From the NCBI RefSeq assembly GCF_008642355.1, contig NZ_CP029193.1, positions 5,976,001 through 6,040,000 on the forward strand: a stretch of DNA of 64,000 bases, in the 5' to 3' direction. Under the pieces are notes generated by a model that saw only the letters and a program-made list of their open reading frames with translations, made no database searches and was not told the DNA's origin. Shown here in pieces: positions 42,736 through 50,903 of this stretch. How positions within the stretch are numbered: position 1 is the stretch's first letter; each line of letters opens with the position of its first letter. The stretch comes from Streptomyces venezuelae. GTDB lineage: Bacteria > Actinomycetota > Actinomycetes > Streptomycetales > Streptomycetaceae. Position numbers and translations under genes: made by a program.

Positions 42736-43986
42736 ATGGAGCAGTACGAGCCCCACCGCCTCGGCCCGGCCCAACTGGCCGCCATGCACCGCGGCTACAG
42801 GAACGGCAGGGCCGCCCTGACCCGCCGCAGCGTGCTGCGCGCCTCCACGGGCGGCGCGCTCGCGATCGGCGGCCTCGGGGCGCTCACCGCCTGCGGCATC
42901 CCCGCGGCGGGCAAGAGCCAGGGCGAGGTCTCGTCCGACGACCACTCGGCGGAGGAGAAGCGGATCAGCTTCTCCAACTGGACCGAGTACATGGACGTCG
43001 ACGAGAAGGACGAGAACCGGCGGCCCACCCTGGAGGCGTTCACGAAACGCACCGGGATCACGGTCAAGTACACCGAGGACATCAACGACAACGTCGAGTT
43101 CTTCGGCAAGGTCAAACCGCAGCTCGCCGCGGGCCAGGAGACCGGACGCGACCTCATCTGCGTCACCGACTGGCTCGCCGCCCGGCTCATCCGCTTCGGG
43201 TGGGTCCAGAAACTGGACCCGGCCAACCTGCCGCACGCGTACACCAATCTCTCCGCCCAGTTCCGCGACCCGGACTGGGACCCGGGACGCTCGTACTCGT
43301 ATCCCTGGACCGGCATCTCCACCGTCATCGCGTACAACAAGAAGGCGACCGGCGGCCGGGAGATCACCTCGGTGTCGCAGCTGCTCGACGACCCGAAGCT
43401 GAAGGGGCGCGTCGGGTTCCTCTCCGAGATGCGTGACACCGTCGGCATGACGCTCATCGACATGGGCAAGGACCCCGCGGACTTCACCGACGACGACTTC
43501 GACGCGGCCATCGCCCGCCTCCAGAAGGCCGTCGACCGCAAGCAGATCCGGCGCTTCACCGGCAACGACTACACGTCCGACCTCGCCAAGGGCGACATCG
43601 CGGCCTGCCTCGGCTGGGCCGGCGACATCGTGCAGCTCCAGGCCGACAGCCCGGACGTCGGCTTCCACATCCCCGACCAGGGCTACATCACGTCCACGGA
43701 CAATCTGCTGGTCCCGAACAAGGCGCGGCACAAGAAGAACGCAGAGCGGCTCATCGACTACTACTACGAGCCCGAGCCCGCCGCCCGCCTCGCCGCGTAC
43801 ATCAACTACGTGTGCCCGGTCGACGGGGTACGGGACGCCCTCGCGAAGCTCGACAAGGACGCCGCGTCGAATCCGCTGATCATCCCCGACAAGGAGATGA
43901 AGGAGAAGTCCCGGGCGTTCCGGTCCCTCACGCCGAAGGAAGAGACGGCGTACGAAGAGAAGTTCGCGCGCCTCACCGGGGCCTAG
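42736..43986 (+). CDS. potD: Polyamine-binding lipoprotein PotD-like (paralogue 2, Tat-type)
   Basis: A 416-residue spermidine/putrescine-binding protein. The signal region has twin arginines (LTRRSVLRAS, Arg30-Arg31) and a lipobox LTAC (Cys53). The mature part shares FSNWTEYMDVDEKDENRRPT, TGITVKYTEDINDNVEFFGK, IRRFTGNDYTSDLAKGDI and NAERLIDYYYEPEPA with the paralogue at 33549. The start is preceded by AAAGGGC at 42719-42725. It lies directly before the ATPase gene (38 bases), so it is the dedicated binding protein of this importer. Confidence 0.93.
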   Translation: MEQYEPHRLGPAQLAAMHRGYRNGRAALTRRSVLRASTGGALAIGGLGALTACGIPAAGKSQGEVSSDDHSAEEKRISFSNWTEYMDVDEKDENRRPTLEAFTKRTGITVKYTEDINDNVEFFGKVKPQLAAGQETGRDLICVTDWLAARLIRFGWVQKLDPANLPHAYTNLSAQFRDPDWDPGRSYSYPWTGISTVIAYNKKATGGREITSVSQLLDDPKLKGRVGFLSEMRDTVGMTLIDMGKDPADFTDDDFDAAIARLQKAVDRKQIRRFTGNDYTSDLAKGDIAACLGWAGDIVQLQADSPDVGFHIPDQGYITSTDNLLVPNKARHKKNAERLIDYYYEPEPAARLAAYINYVCPVDGVRDALAKLDKDAASNPLIIPDKEMKEKSRAFRSLTPKEETAYEEKFARLTGA

Positions 43987-44024
43987 TCCCTCTCGCCATC
44001 CCCTCGACTTCCCCTGGACCCACC

Positions 44025-45185
44025 ATGACCTCTGCTCAGGAAACCGGCGGCGACGTCCGTCTCTCCGGGATCAGCAAGACGTACGGCTCCTTCACCGCCG
44101 TACGGCCGCTCGACCTCACCGTGCCCCAAGGCTCCTTCTTCGCCCTGCTCGGGGCGTCCGGCTGCGGCAAGACCACCACGCTCCGCATGATCGCGGGCCT
44201 GGAGGAACCCAGCTCGGGGACCGTGCACCTCGGCGACCAGGACGTCACGGCCCTGCCGCCGTACAAGCGGCCCGTGAACACCGTCTTCCAGTCGTACGCG
44301 CTCTTCCCGCACCTGGACATCTTCGAGAACGTCGCCTTCGGGCTGCGCCGTCGCGGCATCAAGTCCGTCAAGGGCCGGGTCGGCGAGATGCTCGACCTGG
44401 TGCAGCTCGGTGAGCACGCCCGCAAGAAGCCGCACCAGCTCTCCGGCGGCCAGCAGCAGCGCGTCGCCGTCGCCCGCGCCCTCATCAACCACCCGAAGGT
44501 GCTCCTCCTCGACGAGCCGCTCGGCGCCCTCGACCTGAAGCTGCGCCGCCAGATGCAGCTGGAGCTCAAGCGCATCCAGACCGAGGTCGGCATCACCTTC
44601 GTGCACGTCACGCACGACCAAGAAGAGGCCATGACCATGGCCGACACCGTGGCCGTGATGAACGGCGGCCGTGTCGAGCAGCTCGGCGCCCCCGCCGACC
44701 TGTACGAGAACCCGCGGACCACGTTCGTCGCCAACTTCCTCGGCACGTCCAACTTCATCGAGGCGGATGTCGACGCGAGGAGCGGTGACGACATGGTCGT
44801 CAAGGCGGGCGACTGCAAGCTGACGCTGCCCGTCGCGCGATGTACCGGCCCCACCGCCACCGGCGGCAAGGTCCTCGTCGGCGTGCGCCCCGAGAAGATC
44901 TCCCTCAGCCACGCCGACGACGCGGGGCAGATCCCCGAGGGCCGCAACCGCATCACCGGACGCATCGCCGACAGCAGTTTCATCGGCGTGTCCACGCAGT
45001 ACGTCGTCCGCAGCCCCGTCTGCCCGTCCTTCGAGGTGTACGCGCAGAACATCGAGCGCGACACCCGCCTCGTGCCCGGCGCCGAGGTCGTCCTGCACTG
45101 GAACCCCGCCCACACCTTCGCCCTCGACGCCGCCCAGGACGCCGAGGCGGGCGTCGAGAAGGTCGAGGAGGACGCCTCCGCATGA
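44025..45185 (+). CDS. potA: Polyamine ABC transporter ATPase
   Basis: ATP-binding subunit (386 aa). Walker [10 protein letters not shown] (43-51), Q-loop [10 protein letters not shown], signature LSGGQQQR, Walker [13 protein letters not shown] and H-loop [10 protein letters not shown] are intact. A C-terminal TOBE domain ([10 protein letters not shown]) is typical of PotA-type proteins. The ATG at 44025 lacks a strong ribosome site. The gene ends overlapping the first permease by four bases, so the transport genes are translationally coupled. Confidence 0.95.
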   Translation: MTSAQETGGDVRLSGISKTYGSFTAVRPLDLTVPQGSFFALLGASGCGKTTTLRMIAGLEEPSSGTVHLGDQDVTALPPYKRPVNTVFQSYALFPHLDIFENVAFGLRRRGIKSVKGRVGEMLDLVQLGEHARKKPHQLSGGQQQRVAVARALINHPKVLLLDEPLGALDLKLRRQMQLELKRIQTEVGITFVHVTHDQEEAMTMADTVAVMNGGRVEQLGAPADLYENPRTTFVANFLGTSNFIEADVDARSGDDMVVKAGDCKLTLPVARCTGPTATGGKVLVGVRPEKISLSHADDAGQIPEGRNRITGRIADSSFIGVSTQYVVRSPVCPSFEVYAQNIERDTRLVPGAEVVLHWNPAHTFALDAAQDAEAGVEKVEEDASA

Positions 45186-46132
45186 CGACCGTGACCGACG
45201 CACCCCCGCCCCCACCGCCACCGTCGACGGCGCTCGCCCCGGAGGAGCCACCCGCCCGGAAGCCGCGCAGGCGCGGGCGGCTCGTCCCCTACTGGCTGCT
45301 GCTCCCCGGCATCCTCTGGCTCATCGTCTTCTTCGCGCTGCCGCTCGTCTACCAGGCGTCGACCTCCGTGCAGACGGGCTCCCTCGAAGAGGGCTTCAAG
45401 GTCACCTGGCACTTCGCGACGTACTGGGACGCGCTCACCGACTACTGGCCGCAGTTCCTGCGCTCGGTGCTCTACGCGGGCACCGCCACCGTCCTGTGCC
45501 TGCTGCTCGGCTACCCGCTCGCCTACCTCATCGCGTTCCGCGCGGGACGCTGGCGCAACGTCATCCTCGTCCTGGTCATCGCGCCGTTCTTCACCAGCTT
45601 CCTCATCCGGACGCTGGCGTGGAAGACGATCCTCGCCGACGGCGGCCCGGTGGTGGGCGCCCTCAACTCCCTGCACGTCCTCGACGTCACCAGCTGGCTG
45701 GGCGTCACGGCGGGCGACCGGGTCCTCGCCACACCCCTCGCGGTGATCTGCGGACTCACGTACAACTTCCTGCCGTTCATGATCCTGCCGCTCTACACCT
45801 CGCTGGAGCGCATCGACGGCCGGCTGCACGAGGCCGCGGGCGACCTCTACGCCAAGCCGTCGACCACCTTCCGCAAGGTGACCTTCCCCCTCTCCATGCC
45901 CGGCGTCGTCTCCGGAACGCTGCTCACCTTCATTCCCGCGGCCGGTGACTACGTCAACGCCGACCTGCTCGGATCCACCGACACCCGCATGGTCGGAAAC
46001 GTCATCCAGACGCAGTTCCTGCGCATCCTGGACTACCCGACGGCCGCCGCGCTCTCCTTCATCCTCATGGCCGCCATCCTCTTCATGGTGACCTTCTACA
46101 TCCGCAAGTCGGGGACGGAGGATCTCGTCTGA
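45182..46132 (+). CDS. potB: Polyamine ABC transporter permease 1
   Basis: Membrane subunit (316 aa) with about six helices after a Pro-rich cytoplasmic N-terminus ([16 protein letters not shown]). The EAA loop is [20 protein letters not shown], followed by [13 protein letters not shown]. It has the PotB-like features [17 protein letters not shown] and [22 protein letters not shown] at 45182 lies in the end of potA, and its stop overlaps potC by one base. Confidence 0.95.
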   Translation: MTTVTDAPPPPPPPSTALAPEEPPARKPRRRGRLVPYWLLLPGILWLIVFFALPLVYQASTSVQTGSLEEGFKVTWHFATYWDALTDYWPQFLRSVLYAGTATVLCLLLGYPLAYLIAFRAGRWRNVILVLVIAPFFTSFLIRTLAWKTILADGGPVVGALNSLHVLDVTSWLGVTAGDRVLATPLAVICGLTYNFLPFMILPLYTSLERIDGRLHEAAGDLYAKPSTTFRKVTFPLSMPGVVSGTLLTFIPAAGDYVNADLLGSTDTRMVGNVIQTQFLRILDYPTAAALSFILMAAILFMVTFYIRKSGTEDLV

Positions 46133-46935
46133 TGACCGCCTTCTTCCGCTGGTTCCGGCGCAATCTCGTCGTCATCGCGGGCCTGCTGACGCTCGCCTAC
46201 CTGCTCCTTCCGAACATCGTCGTCACGGTCTTCTCCTTCAACAAACCGAAGGGCCGCTTCAATTACTCGTGGCAGGAATTCTCGCTCGACGCGTGGAAGG
46301 ACCCGTGCGGTGTCGCCGACATGTGCGGGTCGCTCTCGCTGAGCCTGCAGATCGCCACCTGGGCGACGATCGGCGCGACCGTGCTGGGCACGATGATCGC
46401 CTTCGCGCTCGTGCGCTACCGGTTCCGGGCGCGCGGCGCCATCAACTCGCTGATCTTCCTGCCGATGGCGATGCCCGAGGTGGTCATGGCCGCCTCGCTG
46501 CTCACGCTCTTCCTCAACATGGGCGCCCAGCTCGGCTTCTGGACCGTCCTCATCGCCCACATCATGTTCTGCCTCAGCTTCGTGGTGACCGCCGTCAAGG
46601 CGCGCGTCATGTCGATGGACCCGCGCCTGGAACAGGCCGCGCAGGACCTCTACGCCGGTCCCGTGCAGACGTTCCTGCGGGTGACGCTGCCGATCGCCGC
46701 ACCCGGCATCGCGGCGGGCGCGCTGCTCGCCTTCGCGCTGTCCTTCGACGATTTCATCATCACGAATTTCAACGCGGGCTCGACCGTGACCTTCCCCATG
46801 TTCGTCTGGGGATCGGCGCAGCGGGGCACGCCCGTTCAGATCAATGTGATCGGTACGGCGATGTTCCTCGTCGCCGTCCTGCTCGTACTCTCCGGAATGC
46901 TCGTCGGCAAGCGCCGCAACAAGCAGTCCCGGTAA
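46132..46935 (+). CDS. potC: Polyamine ABC transporter permease 2
   Basis: Second membrane subunit (267 aa) with six predicted helices. PotC-like features are [35 protein letters not shown] and the EAA-type loop [40 protein letters not shown] follows, the conserved segment of putrescine/spermidine permeases. It starts on the potB stop and is followed after 29 bases by the FAD oxidoreductase. Confidence 0.95.
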   Translation: MTAFFRWFRRNLVVIAGLLTLAYLLLPNIVVTVFSFNKPKGRFNYSWQEFSLDAWKDPCGVADMCGSLSLSLQIATWATIGATVLGTMIAFALVRYRFRARGAINSLIFLPMAMPEVVMAASLLTLFLNMGAQLGFWTVLIAHIMFCLSFVVTAVKARVMSMDPRLEQAAQDLYAGPVQTFLRVTLPIAAPGIAAGALLAFALSFDDFIITNFNAGSTVTFPMFVWGSAQRGTPVQINVIGTAMFLVAVLLVLSGMLVGKRRNKQSR

Positions 46936-46964
46936 TCCAAGCAATTGATGAAGGAGTGGAAATC

Positions 46965-48383
46965 ATGGCCCCTGGTGCCATGACCCGTTTCACCGAGTCC
47001 CTCTCCGACGCCAAGCCGGTGTCCTTCTGGCTCGACGACCCCGGCAGGCCCGCCCCCGAGCCCGCCCTCACCGGCGACGAGCGGTGCGACCTGCTCGTCG
47101 TCGGCGGCGGGTACAGCGGTCTGTGGACCGCGCTCATCGCCAAGGAGCGCGACCCGAGCCGCGACGTCGTCCTCGTCGAGGGCCGCGAGGCGGGCTGGGC
47201 CGCCTCCGGCCGCAACGGAGGCTTCTGCGCCGCCTCCCTCACCCACGGCATCGCCAACGGCCTGTCCCGCTGGCCCGGCGAGATCGAGAAGCTGGAAGAG
47301 CTCGGCGCGCGCAACCTCGACGAGATCGAGGCGGCCGTCAAGCGCTACGCCATCGACTGCGACTTCGAGCGCACCGGTGAGATCGACGTCGCCACCGAGC
47401 CGCACCAGATGGACGAACTCCGCGAGATGTACGCGGAGATGGCCGAGCACGGCCTCGCCGAGGGCTCCGAGCTCCTGGACGCGGACGCGCTGCGCGAGCA
47501 CGTCGACTCGCCGACCTTCCTCGGTGGCCTCTGGGACCGCCAGGGCGTCGCCATGCTGCACCCGGCGAAGCTCGCGTGGGGCCTGAAGCGGGTCTGCCTG
47601 GAGAAGGGCGTACGCGTCTACGAGCACACGCCCGCGCTCGAACTGGCCTCAGCCGGTGCCGGAATGGCGATCCGCACGCCGTACGGCAGGGTCTTCGCCC
47701 GCCACGTCGCGCTCGCCACGAACGTCTTCCCCTCGCTGGTCAAGCGCATGCGCCCGTACACCGTGCCGGTCTACGACTACGCGCTGATGACCGAGCCGCT
47801 GACCGACGAGCAGCTGGCGGCGATCGGCTGGAAGAACCGCCAGGGCCTCGGCGACAGCGCCAACCAGTTCCACTATTTCCGGCTCTCCGCCGACAACCGC
47901 ATCCTGTGGGGCGGCTACGACGCGATCTACCCGTTCGGCGGGAAGGTGCGCGCCGAGTACGACGACAGGCCGGAGACGTACGCGAAGCTCGCCGGGCACT
48001 TCTTCGCGTGCTTCCCGCAGCTGGAGGGGGTCCGTTTCACGCACGCGTGGGGCGGCGCGATCGACACGTGCTCGCGGTTCTCGGCGTTCTTCGGCACGGC
48101 CCACAAGGGGCGTGTCGCGTATGCGGCGGGCTACACGGGCCTCGGTGTCGGGGCGTCCCGGTTCGGCGCCGACGTCATGCTCGACCTGCTGTCGGGCGAG
48201 CGGACGGAGCGTACGGACCTCGAGATGGTGCGGACGAAACCGCTGCCGTTCCCGCCCGAGCCGTTCGCGTGGGCCGGTGTCGCGCTGACCAAGTGGTCGC
48301 TGGCCCGGTCCGACGCCAACGGCGGCAGGCGGAACCTGTGGCTGAAGACGATGGACAAGCTGGGGCTCGGCTTCGACAGCTGA
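46965..48383 (+). CDS. puuB: FAD-dependent oxidoreductase (PuuB-like, gamma-glutamylputrescine oxidase type)
   Basis: A DAO-family flavoprotein of 472 residues. The dinucleotide motif VVGGGYSGLWTA (Gly47-Gly52) is followed by VLVEGREAGWAASGRNGGFC, the GRNGG segment typical of PuuB and related amine oxidases. C-terminal GYTGLGVGASRFGADVMLDL closes the FAD domain. AAGGAG at 46951-46956 precedes the ATG. It is the last gene of the ALDH-potDABC operon, so oxidation of a putrescine derivative to an aldehyde is a strong contextual inference. Whether the substrate is gamma-glutamylated is not shown, and no glutamate-putrescine ligase is in the window. Confidence 0.88.
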   Translation: MAPGAMTRFTESLSDAKPVSFWLDDPGRPAPEPALTGDERCDLLVVGGGYSGLWTALIAKERDPSRDVVLVEGREAGWAASGRNGGFCAASLTHGIANGLSRWPGEIEKLEELGARNLDEIEAAVKRYAIDCDFERTGEIDVATEPHQMDELREMYAEMAEHGLAEGSELLDADALREHVDSPTFLGGLWDRQGVAMLHPAKLAWGLKRVCLEKGVRVYEHTPALELASAGAGMAIRTPYGRVFARHVALATNVFPSLVKRMRPYTVPVYDYALMTEPLTDEQLAAIGWKNRQGLGDSANQFHYFRLSADNRILWGGYDAIYPFGGKVRAEYDDRPETYAKLAGHFFACFPQLEGVRFTHAWGGAIDTCSRFSAFFGTAHKGRVAYAAGYTGLGVGASRFGADVMLDLLSGERTERTDLEMVRTKPLPFPPEPFAWAGVALTKWSLARSDANGGRRNLWLKTMDKLGLGFDS

Positions 48384-48474
48384 GGATTCACCCTCGAAAC
48401 CGCGTAATGCTCCGGCCCGTGGCCTCTCTCCCCTGTGACGCGCATGTTGCCGCACAGGGAAGGAAGGTCTTGTC

Positions 48475-48960
48475 ATGACTGGCTCGGGTGACGCGGGGGC
48501 GAGGTCGGCGCGGTCGGCGATCGAATGGCTGGTGTCGGTGGCGCCGGATCCGGACGCCTGCCGCTGGGAGTGGGAGCGCAACCCCCTGGGGGTCGCGCTC
48601 CTGCCGGCGGGCCGGCGCTGGGACGTGCTGATCCTGCCCGGCGAACTCGGCTACCCCACGCTCGACGTGCTGACCCGCTGCGTCGACCGCCCCGGCCCCG
48701 TGCTCGCCGACTTCGGCGACGAACGCATGGGGTTCTTCGTGCCGCCGGGCACGGTGTCCCGGTGGCTGGGCACGGGGGTGCGCGGCGCGGGGCGCGGCAC
48801 CTGGGTCGTCGTGCCCTATCCGGGCCGTGCCGCGGGCGGCGTCCGCTGGCTGGTCCCGCCGGACGGCTCGGGGACGCTGACCGACCCCGGCGTCCTCGAA
48901 CTCGCGATGCACGAGGCGGCGGCACGTCTCGCGGGCGACGGCCAGGACGGGGAGACGTGA
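48475..48960 (+). CDS. Small protein resembling a prim-pol-like domain
   Basis: A 161-residue soluble protein. Sequence blocks such as PLGVALLPAGRRWDVLILPG, GPVLADFGDERMGFFVPPGT and VRWLVPPDGSGTLTDP remind me of stand-alone, catalytically doubtful relatives of the bifunctional primase/polymerase N-terminal domain that are frequent in streptomycetes. I see no catalytic acidic triad. AAGGAAGG at 48460-48467 precedes the ATG. It is followed by the chitinase gene with a 115-base gap containing a DasR-like box. Confidence 0.55.
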   Translation: MTGSGDAGARSARSAIEWLVSVAPDPDACRWEWERNPLGVALLPAGRRWDVLILPGELGYPTLDVLTRCVDRPGPVLADFGDERMGFFVPPGTVSRWLGTGVRGAGRGTWVVVPYPGRAAGGVRWLVPPDGSGTLTDPGVLELAMHEAAARLAGDGQDGET

Positions 48961-49002
48961 GGGCGGCCGGAAGCCTGCTGCGGGCCCGCACTGTCGGAAA
49001 CC

Positions 49003-49030
49003 TTGACAACTTGATTGGTCTGGACCAAGT
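49003..49030 (+). promoter_or_regulatory. Chitinase promoter region with DasR-like box
   Basis: TTGGTCTGGACCAA (49015-49028) is a palindrome matching the DasR responsive element core (TGGTCTAGACCA) except for one central base. It overlaps the spacer downstream of a TTGACA -35-like hexamer at 49003-49008. This position suits repression by DasR relieved by glucosamine-6-phosphate, as established for Streptomyces chitinase genes. Confidence 0.75.
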
Positions 49031-49075
49031 TGTGCGCGACCCGCCCTCCTGTTCCCCCCATGCCCGGAGGCAGTT

Positions 49076-50245
49076 GTGGATCGCTCTTCGTTGCCCCGCA
49101 CAAGCCCCGCCGCCCGCGTGAGACGTGCCGCCGTGGTCGCCGTCGCGGCCTGCGCGCTCGCCGCGTCCGGTCTCCTCTCCACCCGCGCCGCGGCGGCCCC
49201 CGAACCCCGGGACACCGGACCGCGGGCCGCGACCGCCGACCACGCCCTCGTCGGCTATCTGCACACCAGCTTCGCCAACGGCTCCGGCTACACCCGGCTC
49301 GCCGACACCCCCGACAGCTGGGACATCATCGACCTCGCCTTCGGTGAACCCACCTCCGCCACCTCGGGCGACATCCGCTTCGACCTGTGTCCCAAGTCGG
49401 AGTGCCCGAACGTCGAGACGAAGGACGAGTTCAAGGCCGCGATCAAGGCCAAGCAGGCGGCGGGCAAGAAGGTCCTGATCTCCATAGGCGGCCAGAACGG
49501 CCAGGTCCAGCTCAAGACGGCGCAGGCCCGCGACACCTTCGTCGCGTCGGTCTCGAAGATCATCGACGAGTACGGGCTCGACGGCCTGGACATCGACTTC
49601 GAGGGCCACTCGCTCTCGCTCAACGCCGACGACACCGACTTCAAGAACCCGAAGACACCGGTGATCGTCAACCTCATCTCGGCGGTGAAGACCCTCAAGG
49701 CCAGGTACGGGCCGGGCTTCACGCTCACCATGGCGCCCGAGACCTTCTTCGTGCAGCTCGGGTACCAGTTCTACGGCACGGGGAAGTGGGGCGGCCAGGA
49801 CCCTCGTGCGGGCGCGTACCTGCCGGTCATCCACGCCCTGCGCGACGACCTGACGCTGCTGCACGTCCAGGACTACAACTCGGGGCCGATCATGGGCCTG
49901 GACAACCAGTACCACTTCATGGGCGGCGCGGACTTCCACGTCGCCATGACCGACATGCTGCTCACCGGCTTCCCCGTGGCGGGCGACAAGAACAACGTCT
50001 TCCCGCCGCTGCCGCCCCGCAAGGTCGCCATCGGCATGCCCGCCTCCGTCCACGCGGGCAACGGCCACGTGTCCACGGGTGAGGTCAACAAGGCCCTGGA
50101 CTGCCTCACCAAGGGCAGCAACTGCGGCACGTACAAGACTCACGGGACCTGGCCGGACCTGCGCGGCCTCATGACGTGGTCGATCAACTGGGACCGCTTC
50201 GACAACTGGGAGTTCTCGAAGAACTTCGACCGGTACTTCGGCTGA
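49076..50245 (+). CDS. Secreted GH18 chitinase
   Basis: Family 18 glycosyl hydrolase (389 aa) cleaving chitin through a retaining, substrate-assisted mechanism. A Sec signal peptide (RRAAVVAVAACALAASGLLS, then TRAAAAPEP) leads directly into the catalytic domain. The motif DGLDIDFEG carries Asp169, Asp172, Asp174 and the acid Glu176; KVLISIGGQNG and MTWSINWDRF are further family segments. No chitin-binding or fibronectin module is present. GTG at 49076 has GGAGG five bases upstream. A DasR-like box lies upstream. The 3' end overlaps the convergent PAP2 gene by 62 bases. Confidence 0.93.
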   Translation: MDRSSLPRTSPAARVRRAAVVAVAACALAASGLLSTRAAAAPEPRDTGPRAATADHALVGYLHTSFANGSGYTRLADTPDSWDIIDLAFGEPTSATSGDIRFDLCPKSECPNVETKDEFKAAIKAKQAAGKKVLISIGGQNGQVQLKTAQARDTFVASVSKIIDEYGLDGLDIDFEGHSLSLNADDTDFKNPKTPVIVNLISAVKTLKARYGPGFTLTMAPETFFVQLGYQFYGTGKWGGQDPRAGAYLPVIHALRDDLTLLHVQDYNSGPIMGLDNQYHFMGGADFHVAMTDMLLTGFPVAGDKNNVFPPLPPRKVAIGMPASVHAGNGHVSTGEVNKALDCLTKGSNCGTYKTHGTWPDLRGLMTWSINWDRFDNWEFSKNFDRYFG

Positions 50246-50858
50246 CCACCAGCACCACCGCCCGAAGCAGCACCGCGGCCAGGCACCAGCTCGCCACCAC
50301 GTCCAACGGCCAGTGGTAGCCCCGCCGCACCAGCCCGAACCCCACTGCCACGTTCAACAGGCAGCACCCGATGACCAGTTCGCGACGGCCGTACGCGCCA
50401 CGGAGCAGCGGCAGCAGGAGCAGGACCGCCGCTCCGTAGGCGACGGCGGCCGTCGCCGCGTGGCCGGAGGGGAAGTAACCGTCGCCCGCCATGCCGGGCG
50501 GGCCCGTACGCCCGATCACCGCCTTGAGCGGCACCACCAGCACGGGCACCGCCGCCATCGCGACCAGCGCGGCGACCGCGGGCAGCCACCACCGGAACGC
50601 ACCGCCGCGCCGCGCCCGCCAAGCGGTGTACGCCGCCACGGCCACAAGCACCGGCACGGCCACCGTGGCGTTGCCGAGATCGGCGAGGAACTCGGCGGCA
50701 CGGTCCGGCAGCCGGCTCCCGGTGAGGGCGCGCCCCACGCGCTCGTCGGCGCGGCGCAGCGGCCCGTCGGCGACGACCTGCCAGGTCAGCAGCGCGAAGA
50801 GGAGGACGCTCGGCGCCAGGGTGAGGACCGGCCGTCGCGGGGCCGGGGTTGCAGACAT
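50184..50858 (-). CDS. PAP2 family membrane phosphatase
   Basis: A 224-residue membrane protein with about five helices and the three PAP2 acid-phosphatase motifs: KAVIGRTGPPG, FPSGHAA and RRGYHWPLDV. Family members hydrolyse phosphatidate, undecaprenyl pyrophosphate or other lipid phosphates; the substrate here is unknown. The last 60 bases or so (RSTGRSSSRTPSCRSGPS) are coded inside the convergent chitinase gene and look unlike a conserved tail, so an earlier functional end may be more typical. Confidence 0.88.
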   Translation of the reverse strand: MSATPAPRRPVLTLAPSVLLFALLTWQVVADGPLRRADERVGRALTGSRLPDRAAEFLADLGNATVAVPVLVAVAAYTAWRARRGGAFRWWLPAVAALVAMAAVPVLVVPLKAVIGRTGPPGMAGDGYFPSGHAATAAVAYGAAVLLLLPLLRGAYGRRELVIGCCLLNVAVGFGLVRRGYHWPLDVVASWCLAAVLLRAVVLVVSRSTGRSSSRTPSCRSGPS

Positions 50859-50903
50859 GCGCTACAGCCTGGCACGGCGGCAGGCCCCCACCGGTCCGGC
50901 GAC

